Source of the DNA: Mesorhizobium amorphae
GTDB taxonomy: Bacteria > Pseudomonadota > Alphaproteobacteria > Rhizobiales > Rhizobiaceae
Direction: 5' to 3'
DNA length: 64,000 nt
Assembly: GCF_014843845.1 (NCBI RefSeq)
Contig: NZ_JHQS01000129.1
Span: 1 to 64,000 of the forward strand
Positions 1 through 8,861 of the stretch are shown piece after piece. The notes below the pieces were generated by a model. It ran no database searches. It was not told the origin of the DNA and saw only the letters and a program-made list of their open reading frames with translations. The position numbers and the translations under genes were made by a program. Every line of letters begins with the position of its first letter. Position 1 is the stretch's first letter.

Positions 1-35
1 TCCTAATACAGGATCGGCAACCTCACAGATCGTGA

Positions 36-548
36 TCACTCCCGAAAGGTGGCCCGGAAACACCGCTTACCCTTGTTGTGCATCCTCCGGGTCAACGCAA
101 AAAGTCGCAACAGAACTTCCACACCGCGAAAAATGCTGCGTTGCCTGATGCCGCTCGGATTGAAGAGCTTCAATTCGATGTTTGGATGATTGCTCAGCGC
201 TCGATAGGCAGATTCGCTTTTGCGCGGATTGACGTCGTCAAGGAGCATACGCACCCGCACCCCGCGCTCAGCGGCCCGGACAACTTCCTGCAGAAGCAAG
301 CGGCCAGTCTGATCATCGTGCCAAAGGTAGTACATAAGATCGAGGGTTCGGACCGAACTTCTTGCCGCCAGAACGCGCACGGCGAAGGCGTCATAATTGT
401 CCGCAACGAGCATGGCGTGAGGCATCGGCGCTGGTCGATGAAACTTTTCAAGCCGTCGCTGGAATGGTCCTTTCGCAGGTCGGCGCCGAGGTCGCCCATG
501 GCAGTAGCCGGGCGCAAAAATTCTTCGCGAGCTTTGAGCCGCCGGCAC
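36..548 (-). pseudogene. Truncated phospholipase D / cardiolipin synthase-like gene
   Basis: The reading frame encodes the first half of a phospholipase-D superfamily protein. The residues after about 42 match the N-terminal half of cardiolipin synthase-like proteins, with a YYLWHDDQTG segment, an LLLQEVVRAAERGVRVRMLLDD segment (shortened here to its recognisable core) and an HPNIELKLFNP segment. The first catalytic HxK motif begins at MHNK near the 3' end, but the expected continuation with Asp and the GGRN stretch is missing: about ten unrelated codons and a stop follow. The second PLD domain is absent and I do not find it in the other frames of the remaining 35 bases. A remnant cut by rearrangement or frameshift is the best reading; the gene continues beyond the window only if the frame is restored there. 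Confidence 0.6.
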
Positions 549-627
549 GACCGGAACAAGGCAAAGTTGGTTGCGTTATGAAGTTATCGGTGGCGTTGGC
601 CACCTGCGTCCGCGGAGATTTTTACTT

Positions 628-837
628 ATGTCAGTCCAGTGTCGCGTTTCGGTCGACGATAGCCAGTTCATCGAGAATGTGACTTTTCAGGTCCTACCAC
701 GTGTCGGCGAAAGCGTTTCCATGTCGATTGGCGGGGCGCCCACCAATCTTCGCGTTTCGCGAGTATTACATCTGCCGGACGGTGAATCTCCTGACGGCTC
801 GCTCATTGTGCTTGAACTTACCAGCAAGATTCTCTGA
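628..837 (+). CDS. Small hypothetical protein (69 aa)
   Basis: A short acidic protein starting MSVQCRVSVDD. The ATG at 628 was chosen because a GGAG ribosome-binding site lies at 614-617, ten bases upstream; the frame is open further upstream but without a comparable site. The sequence alternates hydrophobic and polar residues like a small beta-rich domain, with VTFQVLPRVGESVSM and LRVSRVLHLPD stretches. No cysteines suitable for metal binding and no membrane segment are seen. I do not recognise a family. It sits just upstream of a membrane-protein gene on the same strand, with about 280 bases between. Confidence 0.5.
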   Translation: MSVQCRVSVDDSQFIENVTFQVLPRVGESVSMSIGGAPTNLRVSRVLHLPDGESPDGSLIVLELTSKIL

Positions 838-1120
838 AGGTTTTCGCAAAGCGAGGCCTTTGGCGTTTGGCGCTGGCGACAAACCAGTTCGACTGCACGG
901 GCGTTGGGATCCGGCTGCGTCACGTACCCAAGCTCTTCGTGAGGTGCAGGAACTTCATCTGACGTTGGACATTGAGCTGCAGGGGTGCATGCACTTCAGC
1001 CCGATGCCGTCAGACGAGCGATTGGAGCTATCTTATGCAGGCTCCGTCTATCGCGACTTAGCGAGCAGTTCGAGGCCTGATGCACCCGAAGAACCGGAAC
1101 AAGCAGTTGGTCGAGGAAAC

Positions 1121-1762
1121 GTGTTGAGAGCCTTCCTTCGTAACAACGGGCTGACAATCGCCCTGGTCTCAATGTTCCTGTTTTGCGTGCTTGGCATGGT
1201 CTGGTCAGGCCAAGCAGCCCACAATGAGGAACTCCGGGAGCACGGCACACCAGCTATCGGAGTATTTGCCTATCTGAAGAGCGCAGAGTTTCTCTCGGCG
1301 CTTTTCGAAAACTGGGAAAGCGAATTCCTGCAGATGTCGGCCTATGTGATGCTGACCGCCATGCTCTTCCAGCGAGGCTCCGCTGAATCTCGCGATCCCG
1401 ATGAACCCCATAGACCGGAAGACGAACTCCCATCCGCGATCCGCAGGCGAAAGCCGATACTGTCGTGGCTCTATTCCTACTCGCTGGGCATAGCCCTGGC
1501 TCTACTGTTTATACTCTCATTTGGCTTTCACTGGTGGACAAGCCTGACGGCCGCAAACGAGACAGCGCTGCGCCACGGGGAATCAATCCAGTCTCTGGGA
1601 GACCATCTTCTCAACGCCAAGCTCTGGTTCGAATCTTTCCAAAACTGGCAGTCGGAATTTCTGTCTACGGCAGTCCTGGTTCTGCTCTCGATATTCCTCC
1701 GGCACAAGGGCTCCCCGGAATCCAAGCCCGTCAATGCGGCAAACTCCGACACAGGTGAGTAG
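1121..1762 (+). CDS. DUF6766 family membrane protein
   Basis: About 213 residues with two similar halves. Each half has a hydrophobic helix (roughly residues 8-28 and 118-138), an extracytoplasmic stretch rich in NEELREHG/NETALRHG, an FENWESEFLQ or FQNWQSEFLS motif, and a second helix. This duplicated NWxSEFL pattern is what I know from the DUF6766 family; its function is unknown. The start is set at GTG 1121 (or TTG 1124) behind GAGG at 1113-1116, because the residues upstream in the same frame do not look like this family. It ends in a polar tail. A membrane role in stress tolerance would fit the neighbouring heat-shock genes but is inference. Confidence 0.7.
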   Translation: MLRAFLRNNGLTIALVSMFLFCVLGMVWSGQAAHNEELREHGTPAIGVFAYLKSAEFLSALFENWESEFLQMSAYVMLTAMLFQRGSAESRDPDEPHRPEDELPSAIRRRKPILSWLYSYSLGIALALLFILSFGFHWWTSLTAANETALRHGESIQSLGDHLLNAKLWFESFQNWQSEFLSTAVLVLLSIFLRHKGSPESKPVNAANSDTGE

Positions 1763-2080
1763 ACCGCGATTGCTCGGTGGGCGCCAAGATCGCCAGGACT
1801 ACTCGGAGCTTTCCGGTTCAGAAACGGCTCGGCTCTGAGAGCCGCCGCTTGGTTCGCCGGAACGGCGCGATTCAAGAAACGATCACGCCGTCTCAATGGA
1901 ACGTTAGTGGTTTCGGATAGTTGATTTCATGCTTCGGACCCTGCTGCTTGGTTCCGCAGCAGGCTGGTGGTCAAACACCGGCCGGCCCGCGTCATCGGTC
2001 CCTCCGTGGCGCGGGCCTTTTTTTCTTTCATAGACTGACTGTCCTCCAGATAGGCCATGTCGATCAGATACAAAGATCGG
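1763..2080. other. Intergenic stretch with two hairpins, possible small RNA
   Basis: No convincing protein is seen on either strand. The right part contains two consecutive hairpins on the plus strand: CCTGCTGC pairing with GCAGCAGG around 1940-1963, then the terminator at 1984-2024. Two hairpins ending in a U-run, well separated from the stop codon at 1762, could be the 3' part of an independent small RNA rather than only a terminator for the DUF6766 gene. Confidence 0.35.
1984..2024 (+). terminator. Rho-independent terminator
   Basis: An 8-bp perfect stem (GGCCCGCG at 1984-1991 with CGCGGGCC at 2010-2017) encloses an 18-base loop and is followed directly by seven T residues at 2018-2024. 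This is a strong intrinsic terminator for plus-strand transcription. The loop carries TCCCTCC, a pyrimidine run that resembles the anti-Shine-Dalgarno loops of some alphaproteobacterial small RNAs. Confidence 0.75.
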
Positions 2081-2401
2081 CTACATAGACTTGTTGTAGG
2101 GGTCTCCCAAAGAGGCTCCGAATGCGCCGGCTGCTTTGGCCGCGACGATGTCCCCTGCGGCCGGTACTAGCAAATCCATGCGGCGGGCGAACGCAACAAA
2201 AGTGCTCCGAGCGGTTTCGGCATCCACCTCGCCGGCGAGGGCTGCCCTGCACGCATTGAGAGCGATGCCATGAGCAGCGTTCCGCTTCGATGGCGGCCAT
2301 TCATCCAGCAGGACGAAGGCGTCTTTTACGCTTTGAATGTCGGTCGGAAACCCAAGACCCACGAGCACCCTCACTGGATGCTGAAATTGATTGTGTTCCA
2401 T
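2081..2401 (-). CDS. DUF982 domain protein
   Basis: 106 residues. The central part (WPPSKRNAAHGIALNACRAAL, then DAETARSTFVAFARR) is the pattern of DUF982, a family of about 80-100 residues expanded in rhizobia and without known function. The family is usually a small helical protein with a conserved W-P pair and an ACxxAL helix. It lies downstream of groEL and a small protein on the same strand, in an island of heat-shock genes, and a second DUF982 gene lies at the far side of the island. A link to stress response is inferred only from position. Confidence 0.75.
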   Translation of the reverse strand: MEHNQFQHPVRVLVGLGFPTDIQSVKDAFVLLDEWPPSKRNAAHGIALNACRAALAGEVDAETARSTFVAFARRMDLLVPAAGDIVAAKAAGAFGASLGDPYNKSM

Positions 2402-2483
2402 GTTTTCCTCCGTTCACGTGGTGTTTAGTTGAGTCGATCGGAAGCCTCGCCACGGCACCGTGAAAGGTCGCGTTCGCAGCGCC

Positions 2484-2705
2484 CTAGCCTGCCGAACTCC
2501 CGTTTGCAGGGGGGTGTTTGCCGTCGGTGAGATTCCGCGCGGCCAGAAACATCACCGTGTATGCTGTTTTGCGCCGATCCCAACCTGCGTGTTCCGCCCG
2601 GTCAAGGAGTTCCATAAGGATTGGGTCCAGCGCGGTTTTCAGATCCGCTTCGTAGTTCAGGTCGGTGGCCGCGCGCGAGGGCGGCGGGATAACGTCGAGT
2701 TTCAT
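2484..2705 (-). CDS. Small hypothetical protein downstream of groEL (73 aa)
   Basis: The protein begins MKLDVIPPPSR and is mostly helical and polar, with a DLKTALDPILMELLDRAEHAGWDRR stretch (core LLDRAEHAGWD) and a TVMFLAARNL helix. ATG 2705 is preferred over the adjacent GTG 2708 because a GAGG site lies about ten bases upstream. It follows groEL after a hairpin terminator, so it may be read only by read-through or from its own promoter. I do not recognise a named family; similar short proteins occur beside chaperone genes in rhizobia, from general knowledge. Confidence 0.5.
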   Translation of the reverse strand: MKLDVIPPPSRAATDLNYEADLKTALDPILMELLDRAEHAGWDRRKTAYTVMFLAARNLTDGKHPPANGSSAG

Positions 2706-2736
2706 CACGTTGATGGCCTCACCCTATGTCGGAAAA

Positions 2737-2760
2737 GTCCGCGCTCCATGGAGCGCGGAC
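2737..2760 (-). terminator. Terminator after groEL
   Basis: A 24-base perfect palindrome with arms GTCCGCGCTCCA and TGGAGCGCGGAC lies 14 bases beyond the groEL stop. Read on the minus strand it is followed by TTTT, as expected for intrinsic termination of the groESL transcript. Confidence 0.7.
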
Positions 2761-2774
2761 ACCGCTGCGTTTCC

Positions 2775-4403
<1,629 letters not shown>

Positions 4404-4464
4404 TAGATCGCTCCATCATCTAGGCAGTTACATTGACTGGATTGCGGTTGGACCATCGCCTCGG

Positions 4465-4779
4465 TCAGGCGGCCTTCTTGACCGCCGCGGTCTGCTCGAT
4501 CACTCCCATCACGTCGCTTTCTCTCATGATCAGCAGGTCCTCGCCGTTGAGCTTGATCTCAGTGCCGGACCACTTGCCGAACAGGATGCGATCGCCGATC
4601 TTGACGTCGAGAGGCGTGAGCTTCCCGCTCTCGTCGCGGGCGCCTGGGCCGACGGCAATCACCTCGCCCTCCTGCGGCTTCTCCTTGGCGGTGTCGGGGA
4701 TGATGATGCCGCCGGCCGTCTTTTCCTCGGCTTCGATGCGGCGAACCAGGATACGGTCATGCAATGGACGGAACGTCAT
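4465..4779 (-). CDS. groS: Co-chaperonin GroES
   Basis: 104 residues starting MTFRPLHDRILVRRIEAEEK. The mobile loop TAGGIIIPDTAKEKPQ (about residues 21-36) and the GKWSGTEIKLNGEDLLIM segment are typical. The longer open frame reaching 4968 would start inside the CIRCE operator; the ATG at 4779 has a strong AAGGAGAACGAT site just upstream and gives the family length, so it is the start. GroES caps GroEL during folding. It is the first gene of the operon, with groL immediately downstream. Confidence 0.97.
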   Translation of the reverse strand: MTFRPLHDRILVRRIEAEEKTAGGIIIPDTAKEKPQEGEVIAVGPGARDESGKLTPLDVKIGDRILFGKWSGTEIKLNGEDLLIMRESDVMGVIEQTAAVKKAA

Positions 4780-4935
4780 ATCGTTCTCCTTCAGGACAAA
4801 CAGATTTTCGAGGTTCCTCCACACCGGACCGGCAATATCGGGCCGGTGCGGGGCGCCGCGACCCTTTTCAGGCGTCGCGCACATTATCGAGCTAGTTTTG
4901 GAATTTTCGAGTTTCAAGAGGTCGCTGTAAAAATT

Positions 4936-4962
4936 TTGGCACTCGGCATTTCGGAGTGCTAG
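4936..4962 (-). promoter_or_regulatory. CIRCE element (HrcA operator) upstream of groES
   Basis: The inverted repeat TTGGCACTC - nine bases - GAGTGCTAG matches the CIRCE consensus TTAGCACTC-N9-GAGTGCTAA with two mismatches in the outer positions. It sits about 160 bases upstream of the groES start. By established knowledge HrcA represses groESL through this element and releases it on heat shock. Confidence 0.93.
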
Positions 4963-5118
4963 CGACATGAATTCATAAAGCTATTTCGCTAGCGCGCGCG
5001 ATTTTCAGGCCTTGAAATTCGACCGGACTCCACGAAATTTTTTTGCGGTTGGAGTCCCGAGAAGGGGCCACTGCAACACAACGATGCCAAGGAGATTGAT
5101 AGGAAGCGGAGACTGTCA

Positions 5119-5460
5119 ATGGAACGAACCTTGTCGAAAAACATCCCCTCGATCGCCCCTGAAAACTCTGATCTTGACCGCCTGCTGTTCCCGGCGCGGC
5201 ACTTTAATCACCCCGATGAGGTGGTGGGCGACCGCACGCTCGACATTCAGGAAAAGCGCGCCATTCTTGCCTCATGGGCGTCGGATGCTTGCGCCGTCGT
5301 ATCCATGCCTGCGCTGCGAAAACCACAAGGTGCTGCGAGTCTGGTGACATTTGACGCCGTCATGGATGCACTTCGCCGACTGGACGACATTCGCGCCGAG
5401 GTTGGCTGGGATTTCAAGGAACGGCGGGACCGAGAACGCCCGCAAAGACTTGATGCCTGA
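5119..5460 (+). CDS. Conserved rhizobial hypothetical protein (113 aa)
   Basis: The protein has two recognisable blocks: LLFPARHFNHPDEVVGDRTL and EKRAILASWASDACAV, then a C-terminal VTFDAVMDALRRLDDI block. From general knowledge this arrangement recurs in small rhizobial proteins near heat-shock genes, but I know no function. The gene is divergent from groES across the CIRCE region. It is followed closely by the broken usg gene on the same strand, so the two may share a transcript. No membrane segment or metal site is visible. Confidence 0.65.
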   Translation: MERTLSKNIPSIAPENSDLDRLLFPARHFNHPDEVVGDRTLDIQEKRAILASWASDACAVVSMPALRKPQGAASLVTFDAVMDALRRLDDIRAEVGWDFKERRDRERPQRLDA

Positions 5461-5482
5461 ACGCGCGCGATAGGAGAGACGC

Positions 5483-5754
5483 ATGGTCAGCAGGGAATTC
5501 CGGCTGCAGAAATGGAGGGCTACGGTCTCACGACCGCGGAGATCCACTATCATCTCCCCGATCATCCAAGCCTATTGCAGCTCTACGTTTGGCAGGAATA
5601 CGATCTTGCGCCGGAATTCCCGATCCTCAAAGGGTTTCTGGATTACTGGAAGCGCGAACTCGAAGGCGCGCTCCATTCCGTGCGTGTCGCCCATCACTGC
5701 CTGATCCGGCCTTCCGAATGGCAGGCCGTAAACGGTATCTTCACCATTCAATAG
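5483..5754 (+). pseudogene. usg: usg family gene with a frameshift near the 5' end
   Basis: The real start is ATG 5483 behind AGGAG at 5472-5476; it reads MVSREFRLQ, the normal Usg N-terminus. After CAG at 5507-5509 the frame is lost, and the rest of Usg (EGYGLTTAEIHYHLPDHPSL onwards, through the LHSVRVAHHCLIRPSEW block) continues from 5512 in another frame. Two bases (5510-5511) stand where zero or three are needed, which fits a one-base deletion. Internal ATG 5512 could start an 80-residue protein, but it has no visible ribosome-binding site. Usg is a small alphaproteobacterial protein of unknown role first noted near trp genes. Its 3' end overlaps the convergent next gene by a few bases. 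Confidence 0.75.
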
Positions 5755-6005
5755 CCGGCGCCCGGGTCCCCCCGGGCCGGATCCACCAGGTCAGCTTCGT
5801 CGTCGGGCTCGATCAGGTCGATTAGCGCTGCCACCCGTGTTCCCGGCAGCGGTCGTCCCTGGCTCATCAACGCCTCATCACCAAAGGCCCAGGCCCATGC
5901 CTCTCTCAATTCCTCGAGCGAGGCACCGGACGCGATGATCTCCGCAATCGTCGCGTTGTCCACGGGTCCGAGGACCGAGACAACGTCTTGGCGTGTCATG
6001 GTCAT
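5748..6005 (-). CDS. Small hypothetical protein (85 aa)
   Basis: The sequence starts MTMTRQDVVSVLGPVDN behind a strong GGAGGAAAACG site. A helical block (IAEIIASGASLEELREAWAW) is followed by LPGTRVAALIDLIEPDD and an acidic tail. Short proteins of this shape are common in rhizobia beside hsp20 genes, from general knowledge; function unknown. It is convergent with usg and divergent from the first hsp20 gene, with about 225 bases between the two starts. Confidence 0.6.
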   Translation of the reverse strand: MTMTRQDVVSVLGPVDNATIAEIIASGASLEELREAWAWAFGDEALMSQGRPLPGTRVAALIDLIEPDDEADLVDPARGDPGAGY

Positions 6006-6230
6006 CGTTTTCCTCCGTTCGAAATGCTAGCGAAGCAGATGGGTATTCGATGGAGCAGTTGCCACCAGCCGAAGGCGGTCGCGAAACTGCATTGGCGATC
6101 CTCTTGACGCGGCGGAAATCAATTCCCAACTCATTCTCGTCGGTCGCCGCGTGAAGGGACCGATGTGTCAGGGAGCGCCAGGCTTCTTGGCGTTCCCTCG
6201 TATCTATGTTGCTCCAAGGAGGATGTAGTT

Positions 6231-6698
6231 ATGAGAACGAACCTGGACTTTTCCCCCTTCTACCGGTCGAGCATCGGCTTTGACCGCATATTCAACCTGC
6301 TCGAAAACGCCAGCCCCCCGCAGAACGCGGACAACTGGCCGCCCTACGATATCGCCAAGCTCGGCGAAGACACCTACCGCATTGTCCTCGCGGTCGCCGG
6401 TTTCGGTGAAGACGAGCTTACGATCACGCAGGAGCCAAATATGCTCGTGATCGAGGGCGCCAAGACAGAGAACGACGAGGTTCAGTACCTCCATCATGGC
6501 TTGGCGCTGAGGTCGTTCGCGCGCCGCTTCGAACTGGCCGATCATGTGACCATTGTCGGGGCAAAGCTCGAAAACGGTCTGCTGATCATCGACCTCAAGA
6601 AGGAAATTCCCGAGGAGATGAAGCCGCGCCGCATCGCGATCAATGTCGAGACCGACAAGAAGGCGGCCTCCAAACGTATTGAAAGCGCGGCGGCCTGA
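6231..6698 (+). CDS. Small heat-shock protein Hsp20, IbpA-like
   Basis: 155 residues with an alpha-crystallin domain at about 35-130. ATG 6231 follows AAGGAGG at 6216-6222. Visible hallmarks are the N-terminal FYRSSIGFDRIFNLLE block of IbpA-type (class A) rhizobial proteins, YDIAKLGEDTYRIVLAVAGF, the conserved LENGLLIIDL strand, and the C-terminal RIAI motif that docks neighbouring subunits. It is a cytoplasmic ATP-independent holdase. A second hsp20 follows after 66 bases in the same direction, so the two are probably co-transcribed. A ROSE-type thermosensor could lie in the 5' leader, but I could not fold it convincingly. Confidence 0.92.
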   Translation: MRTNLDFSPFYRSSIGFDRIFNLLENASPPQNADNWPPYDIAKLGEDTYRIVLAVAGFGEDELTITQEPNMLVIEGAKTENDEVQYLHHGLALRSFARRFELADHVTIVGAKLENGLLIIDLKKEIPEEMKPRRIAINVETDKKAASKRIESAAA

Positions 6699-6764
6699 TC
6701 TTTGGCGGTCGGCCTGCAGCAAACACCCCGGGTGCGACCCATAGAACGAAAAGGAGAAGGACAA

Positions 6765-7274
6765 ATGAGCGTACGTGACTTGATTCCCTGGAGCCGTGGC
6801 GGCAGCCAGGCACCGAGCATTTATCGCGGTGACGACATGGATCCGTTCCTGTCGCTGCACCGCAATGTCAACCGGCTATTCGACGAGGTATTCCGCGGTT
6901 TTGACACGCCTTCGGTGTTGGGCCGCATGGCCCCTCTCAACGGCACTTGGCCAAGCGTGGAGTTCTCGGAAACCGATGTGGAAATCCGGGTGACGGCCGA
7001 AATCCCGGGCCTCGACGAAAACGACGTCGAGGTCATGCTGGAGGATGGTGTTCTGACGCTTCGCGGCGAGAAGAAAGCAGAGTCCGAGGACAAGGACCGC
7101 CAGTTCAGCGAACGCTATTATGGGCGTTTTGAACGGCGTTTCAGTCTCGGTCGTGAGGTTGAAGACGACAAGGTGGCGGCCACGTTCAGGAACGGTGTGC
7201 TCACCGTGACACTGCCGAAGACCAAAAAGGCGCAGGCAAACGCCAAGCGCATTGCAATCAACGGCAACAAATGA
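6765..7274 (+). CDS. Small heat-shock protein Hsp20, class C type
   Basis: 169 residues, ATG 6765 behind AAGGAGAAGG. The alpha-crystallin domain spans about residues 55-155: WPSVEFSETDVEIRVTAEIPG at its start, FRNGVLTVTLPK near its end, and an IAIN tail. The N-terminal region (NRLFDEVFRGF) resembles Hsp17-like proteins rather than the IbpA type, so the pair is not a recent duplication. It is a cytoplasmic holdase, possibly able to co-assemble with the upstream protein, and the second gene of an hsp20 pair; a GC-rich hairpin follows directly. Confidence 0.93.
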   Translation: MSVRDLIPWSRGGSQAPSIYRGDDMDPFLSLHRNVNRLFDEVFRGFDTPSVLGRMAPLNGTWPSVEFSETDVEIRVTAEIPGLDENDVEVMLEDGVLTLRGEKKAESEDKDRQFSERYYGRFERRFSLGREVEDDKVAATFRNGVLTVTLPKTKKAQANAKRIAINGNK

Positions 7275-7285
7275 CGGTCGCGAAA

Positions 7286-7312
7286 GGGCCGGGGCTCGAT
7301 GAGCCCCGGCCC
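7286..7312 (+). terminator. GC-rich hairpin after the hsp20 pair
   Basis: A 12-bp perfect stem, GGGCCGGGGCTC with GAGCCCCGGCCC, around a three-base loop. There is no T-run, so it may work with Rho or protect the 3' end of the hsp20 message. Confidence 0.6.
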
Positions 7313-7335
7313 TCGCAGATGGCGAGGAACATCAA

Positions 7336-7794
7336 ATGACGGAGCTACTCACAGGAGCCAAACAATCGAGCCGCATCACCTCAAGGTCCTGGCAGGGCGA
7401 GGAACTCCAACTGTTCGATGGCGGTCTCAACACCCCGGCTCCAGTGGCCCACCAATCGGCACGGATCTTTCGGCCAAGCCGCCCGGTCACGACATCGGCG
7501 CGGGTCACGTGCCGGCCTTGGCTCCTCGTGTTCGAACGCCGAACCCCGCCGGTCATTGATCATCTGATGGGCTATTGCGGTGGCGGTGACACACTCAGTC
7601 AGGTGGAGCTGAATTTTCCGACAAGGGAAGCAGCGGTGGCCTTCGCTGAGAGGCAGGAACTGGACTATGTCGTGCACACCGATCCACTTGAGCGGCCTCG
7701 ACGAAACGTTCGAACTTTTTCCTTGAACGGCTACCCGCCCGACAGACTCAGACGAAAGAGCCGCGTCATGGGAGCTGCAATCACAGGGAGGTAA
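7336..7794 (+). CDS. ETC complex I subunit (NDUFS4-like) domain protein
   Basis: 152 residues. The block from about residue 40 to 110 (ARIFRPSRPVTTSARV, then WLLVFERRTPPVIDHLMGY, then DTLSQVELNFPTREAAVAFAE) matches the NDUFS4 family, an accessory subunit of alphaproteobacterial and mitochondrial complex I. Rhizobial genomes carry a normal NDUFS4 plus extra, more divergent copies. This one has N- and C-terminal extensions (GAKQSSRITSRSW; RRKSRVMGAAITGR) and sits with stress genes, so it may be a paralogue rather than the main complex I subunit. It is followed after three bases by a DUF982 gene, suggesting one operon. Confidence 0.75.
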   Translation: MTELLTGAKQSSRITSRSWQGEELQLFDGGLNTPAPVAHQSARIFRPSRPVTTSARVTCRPWLLVFERRTPPVIDHLMGYCGGGDTLSQVELNFPTREAAVAFAERQELDYVVHTDPLERPRRNVRTFSLNGYPPDRLRRKSRVMGAAITGR

Positions 7795-7797
7795 CAA

Positions 7798-8097
7798 ATG
7801 ACCAGTCTGGCTTTCCTTGCCCCCGTGCAGGTTAAGACCAGTGACGTGAGACACGACATCAACTCGGTGCGGGAGGCGCTCGTATTCTTGAATCAATGGC
7901 CGAAGGCCCGTCGGGGACCGGTATACAGCTGCGCGGTGAGGAGCTGCAACGCCGCAATCGCCGGGCAGATGACAACCGAACAGGCGCGACAGGCATTTGT
8001 CAGCTTTGCCAGGATTGCCGGCGTGTTGGCCAAATCCGATTTCTCGTCATTTACCGACGTGCAAAAAGCAGCACAAAAGTCGCCGAGGCGCCCTTAA
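7798..8097 (+). CDS. DUF982 domain protein
   Basis: 99 residues with the same plan as the DUF982 gene at 2081: VREALVFLNQWPKARRGPVYSCAVRSC (core NQWPKARRG), then TTEQARQAFVSFARIAGVL. It lies three bases after the NDUFS4-like gene, so the two are almost certainly co-translated. Identity to the first DUF982 protein is limited to the conserved W-P and CxxA positions, so the two are old paralogues. Function unknown. Confidence 0.75.
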   Translation: MTSLAFLAPVQVKTSDVRHDINSVREALVFLNQWPKARRGPVYSCAVRSCNAAIAGQMTTEQARQAFVSFARIAGVLAKSDFSSFTDVQKAAQKSPRRP

Positions 8098-8530
8098 TCA
8101 CTAATGGGAAGACGCCAAGGGCTTTTTAGACGGTCGCTCATTTGGTTCAACAGTCGGTCTTCGGTGGACTCGTCCGAGGGTCTCGTACCAACTCCATGGG
8201 CTGCCAGAACTCGCGGCTTTGCCCCGACTATCAAGCAGTTTGCCGCGAGTTCGTTCGCCAGCAAGAACCGCCTCGAAGTAATAGCCAACGCTCCAGGGAC
8301 TTGGCCCTGATTGTGGTTTGCGACGACGTTCCTTCATGCCGATATCTATGCCTCTGAGCTCTTTGATTGCTGCTCCTCATTTTCTGCCAAAAACGATGAT
8401 CTCGCAGCAGGGTTCCCCGCCACCTTGAGCCAATCATTCAACTCTTATTTGAAACGATGCAGAGTATGAATGGGGATGCCCAGACATGCATTACCGTTCG
8501 CCAAAATAGTCGGAATTAATCCACCTTAAC
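8098..8530. other. Gene-poor stretch
   Basis: No open frame here has recognisable family motifs or a good ribosome-binding site. The short frames on both strands look like shadows or decayed sequence. It separates the stress island from the comM relic and the cyclase gene. Confidence 0.5.
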
Positions 8531-8614
8531 ATGCAGATCGTCGGCCTGCCGGACAATGCGCTTTCCGAGAACCGCGAGCGCGTGCAGGCCGCACTTTACG
8601 CATCGGGCCTAACC
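8531..8614 (+). pseudogene. comM/yifB fragment
   Basis: Twenty-eight codons read MQIVGLPDNALSENRERVQA then ALYASGLT, which matches the N-terminal segment of ComM/YifB magnesium-chelatase-like proteins (IVGLPDxAVxESRERVxAAL). Neither the preceding residues nor the ATPase part is present in any frame nearby. The frame stays open to 8860, but those residues match nothing I know. It is a small relic left by deletion or by recombination with a comM copy elsewhere. Confidence 0.55.
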
Positions 8615-8861
8615 AATGTTGGAAGACTTTTTTGCGCGTTCAATCCTGAATTTCCGGTCCTCTGGCGGCTGGCCGCTTTGGCGCCCACCACGGCCCTCAG
8701 CGCAGTCTCCTGCGACGTCAGCTTTCAGGAAATGGCAAGGCCGAACTATACGGCCGAGATTAGGCGCATTGCTGCCATTCCATGGTCGCAAATGAAGGTC
8801 TCCTACGGGTCAAAAGCTTGCCGTAGAACTGGCAGTTCCAAAGTGGATCACCGGTCGTAAG

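Noticed and set aside
4780..4968. N-terminal extension of groES
   Set aside because: It would start inside the CIRCE operator; the strong ribosome-binding site and family length point to ATG 4779.
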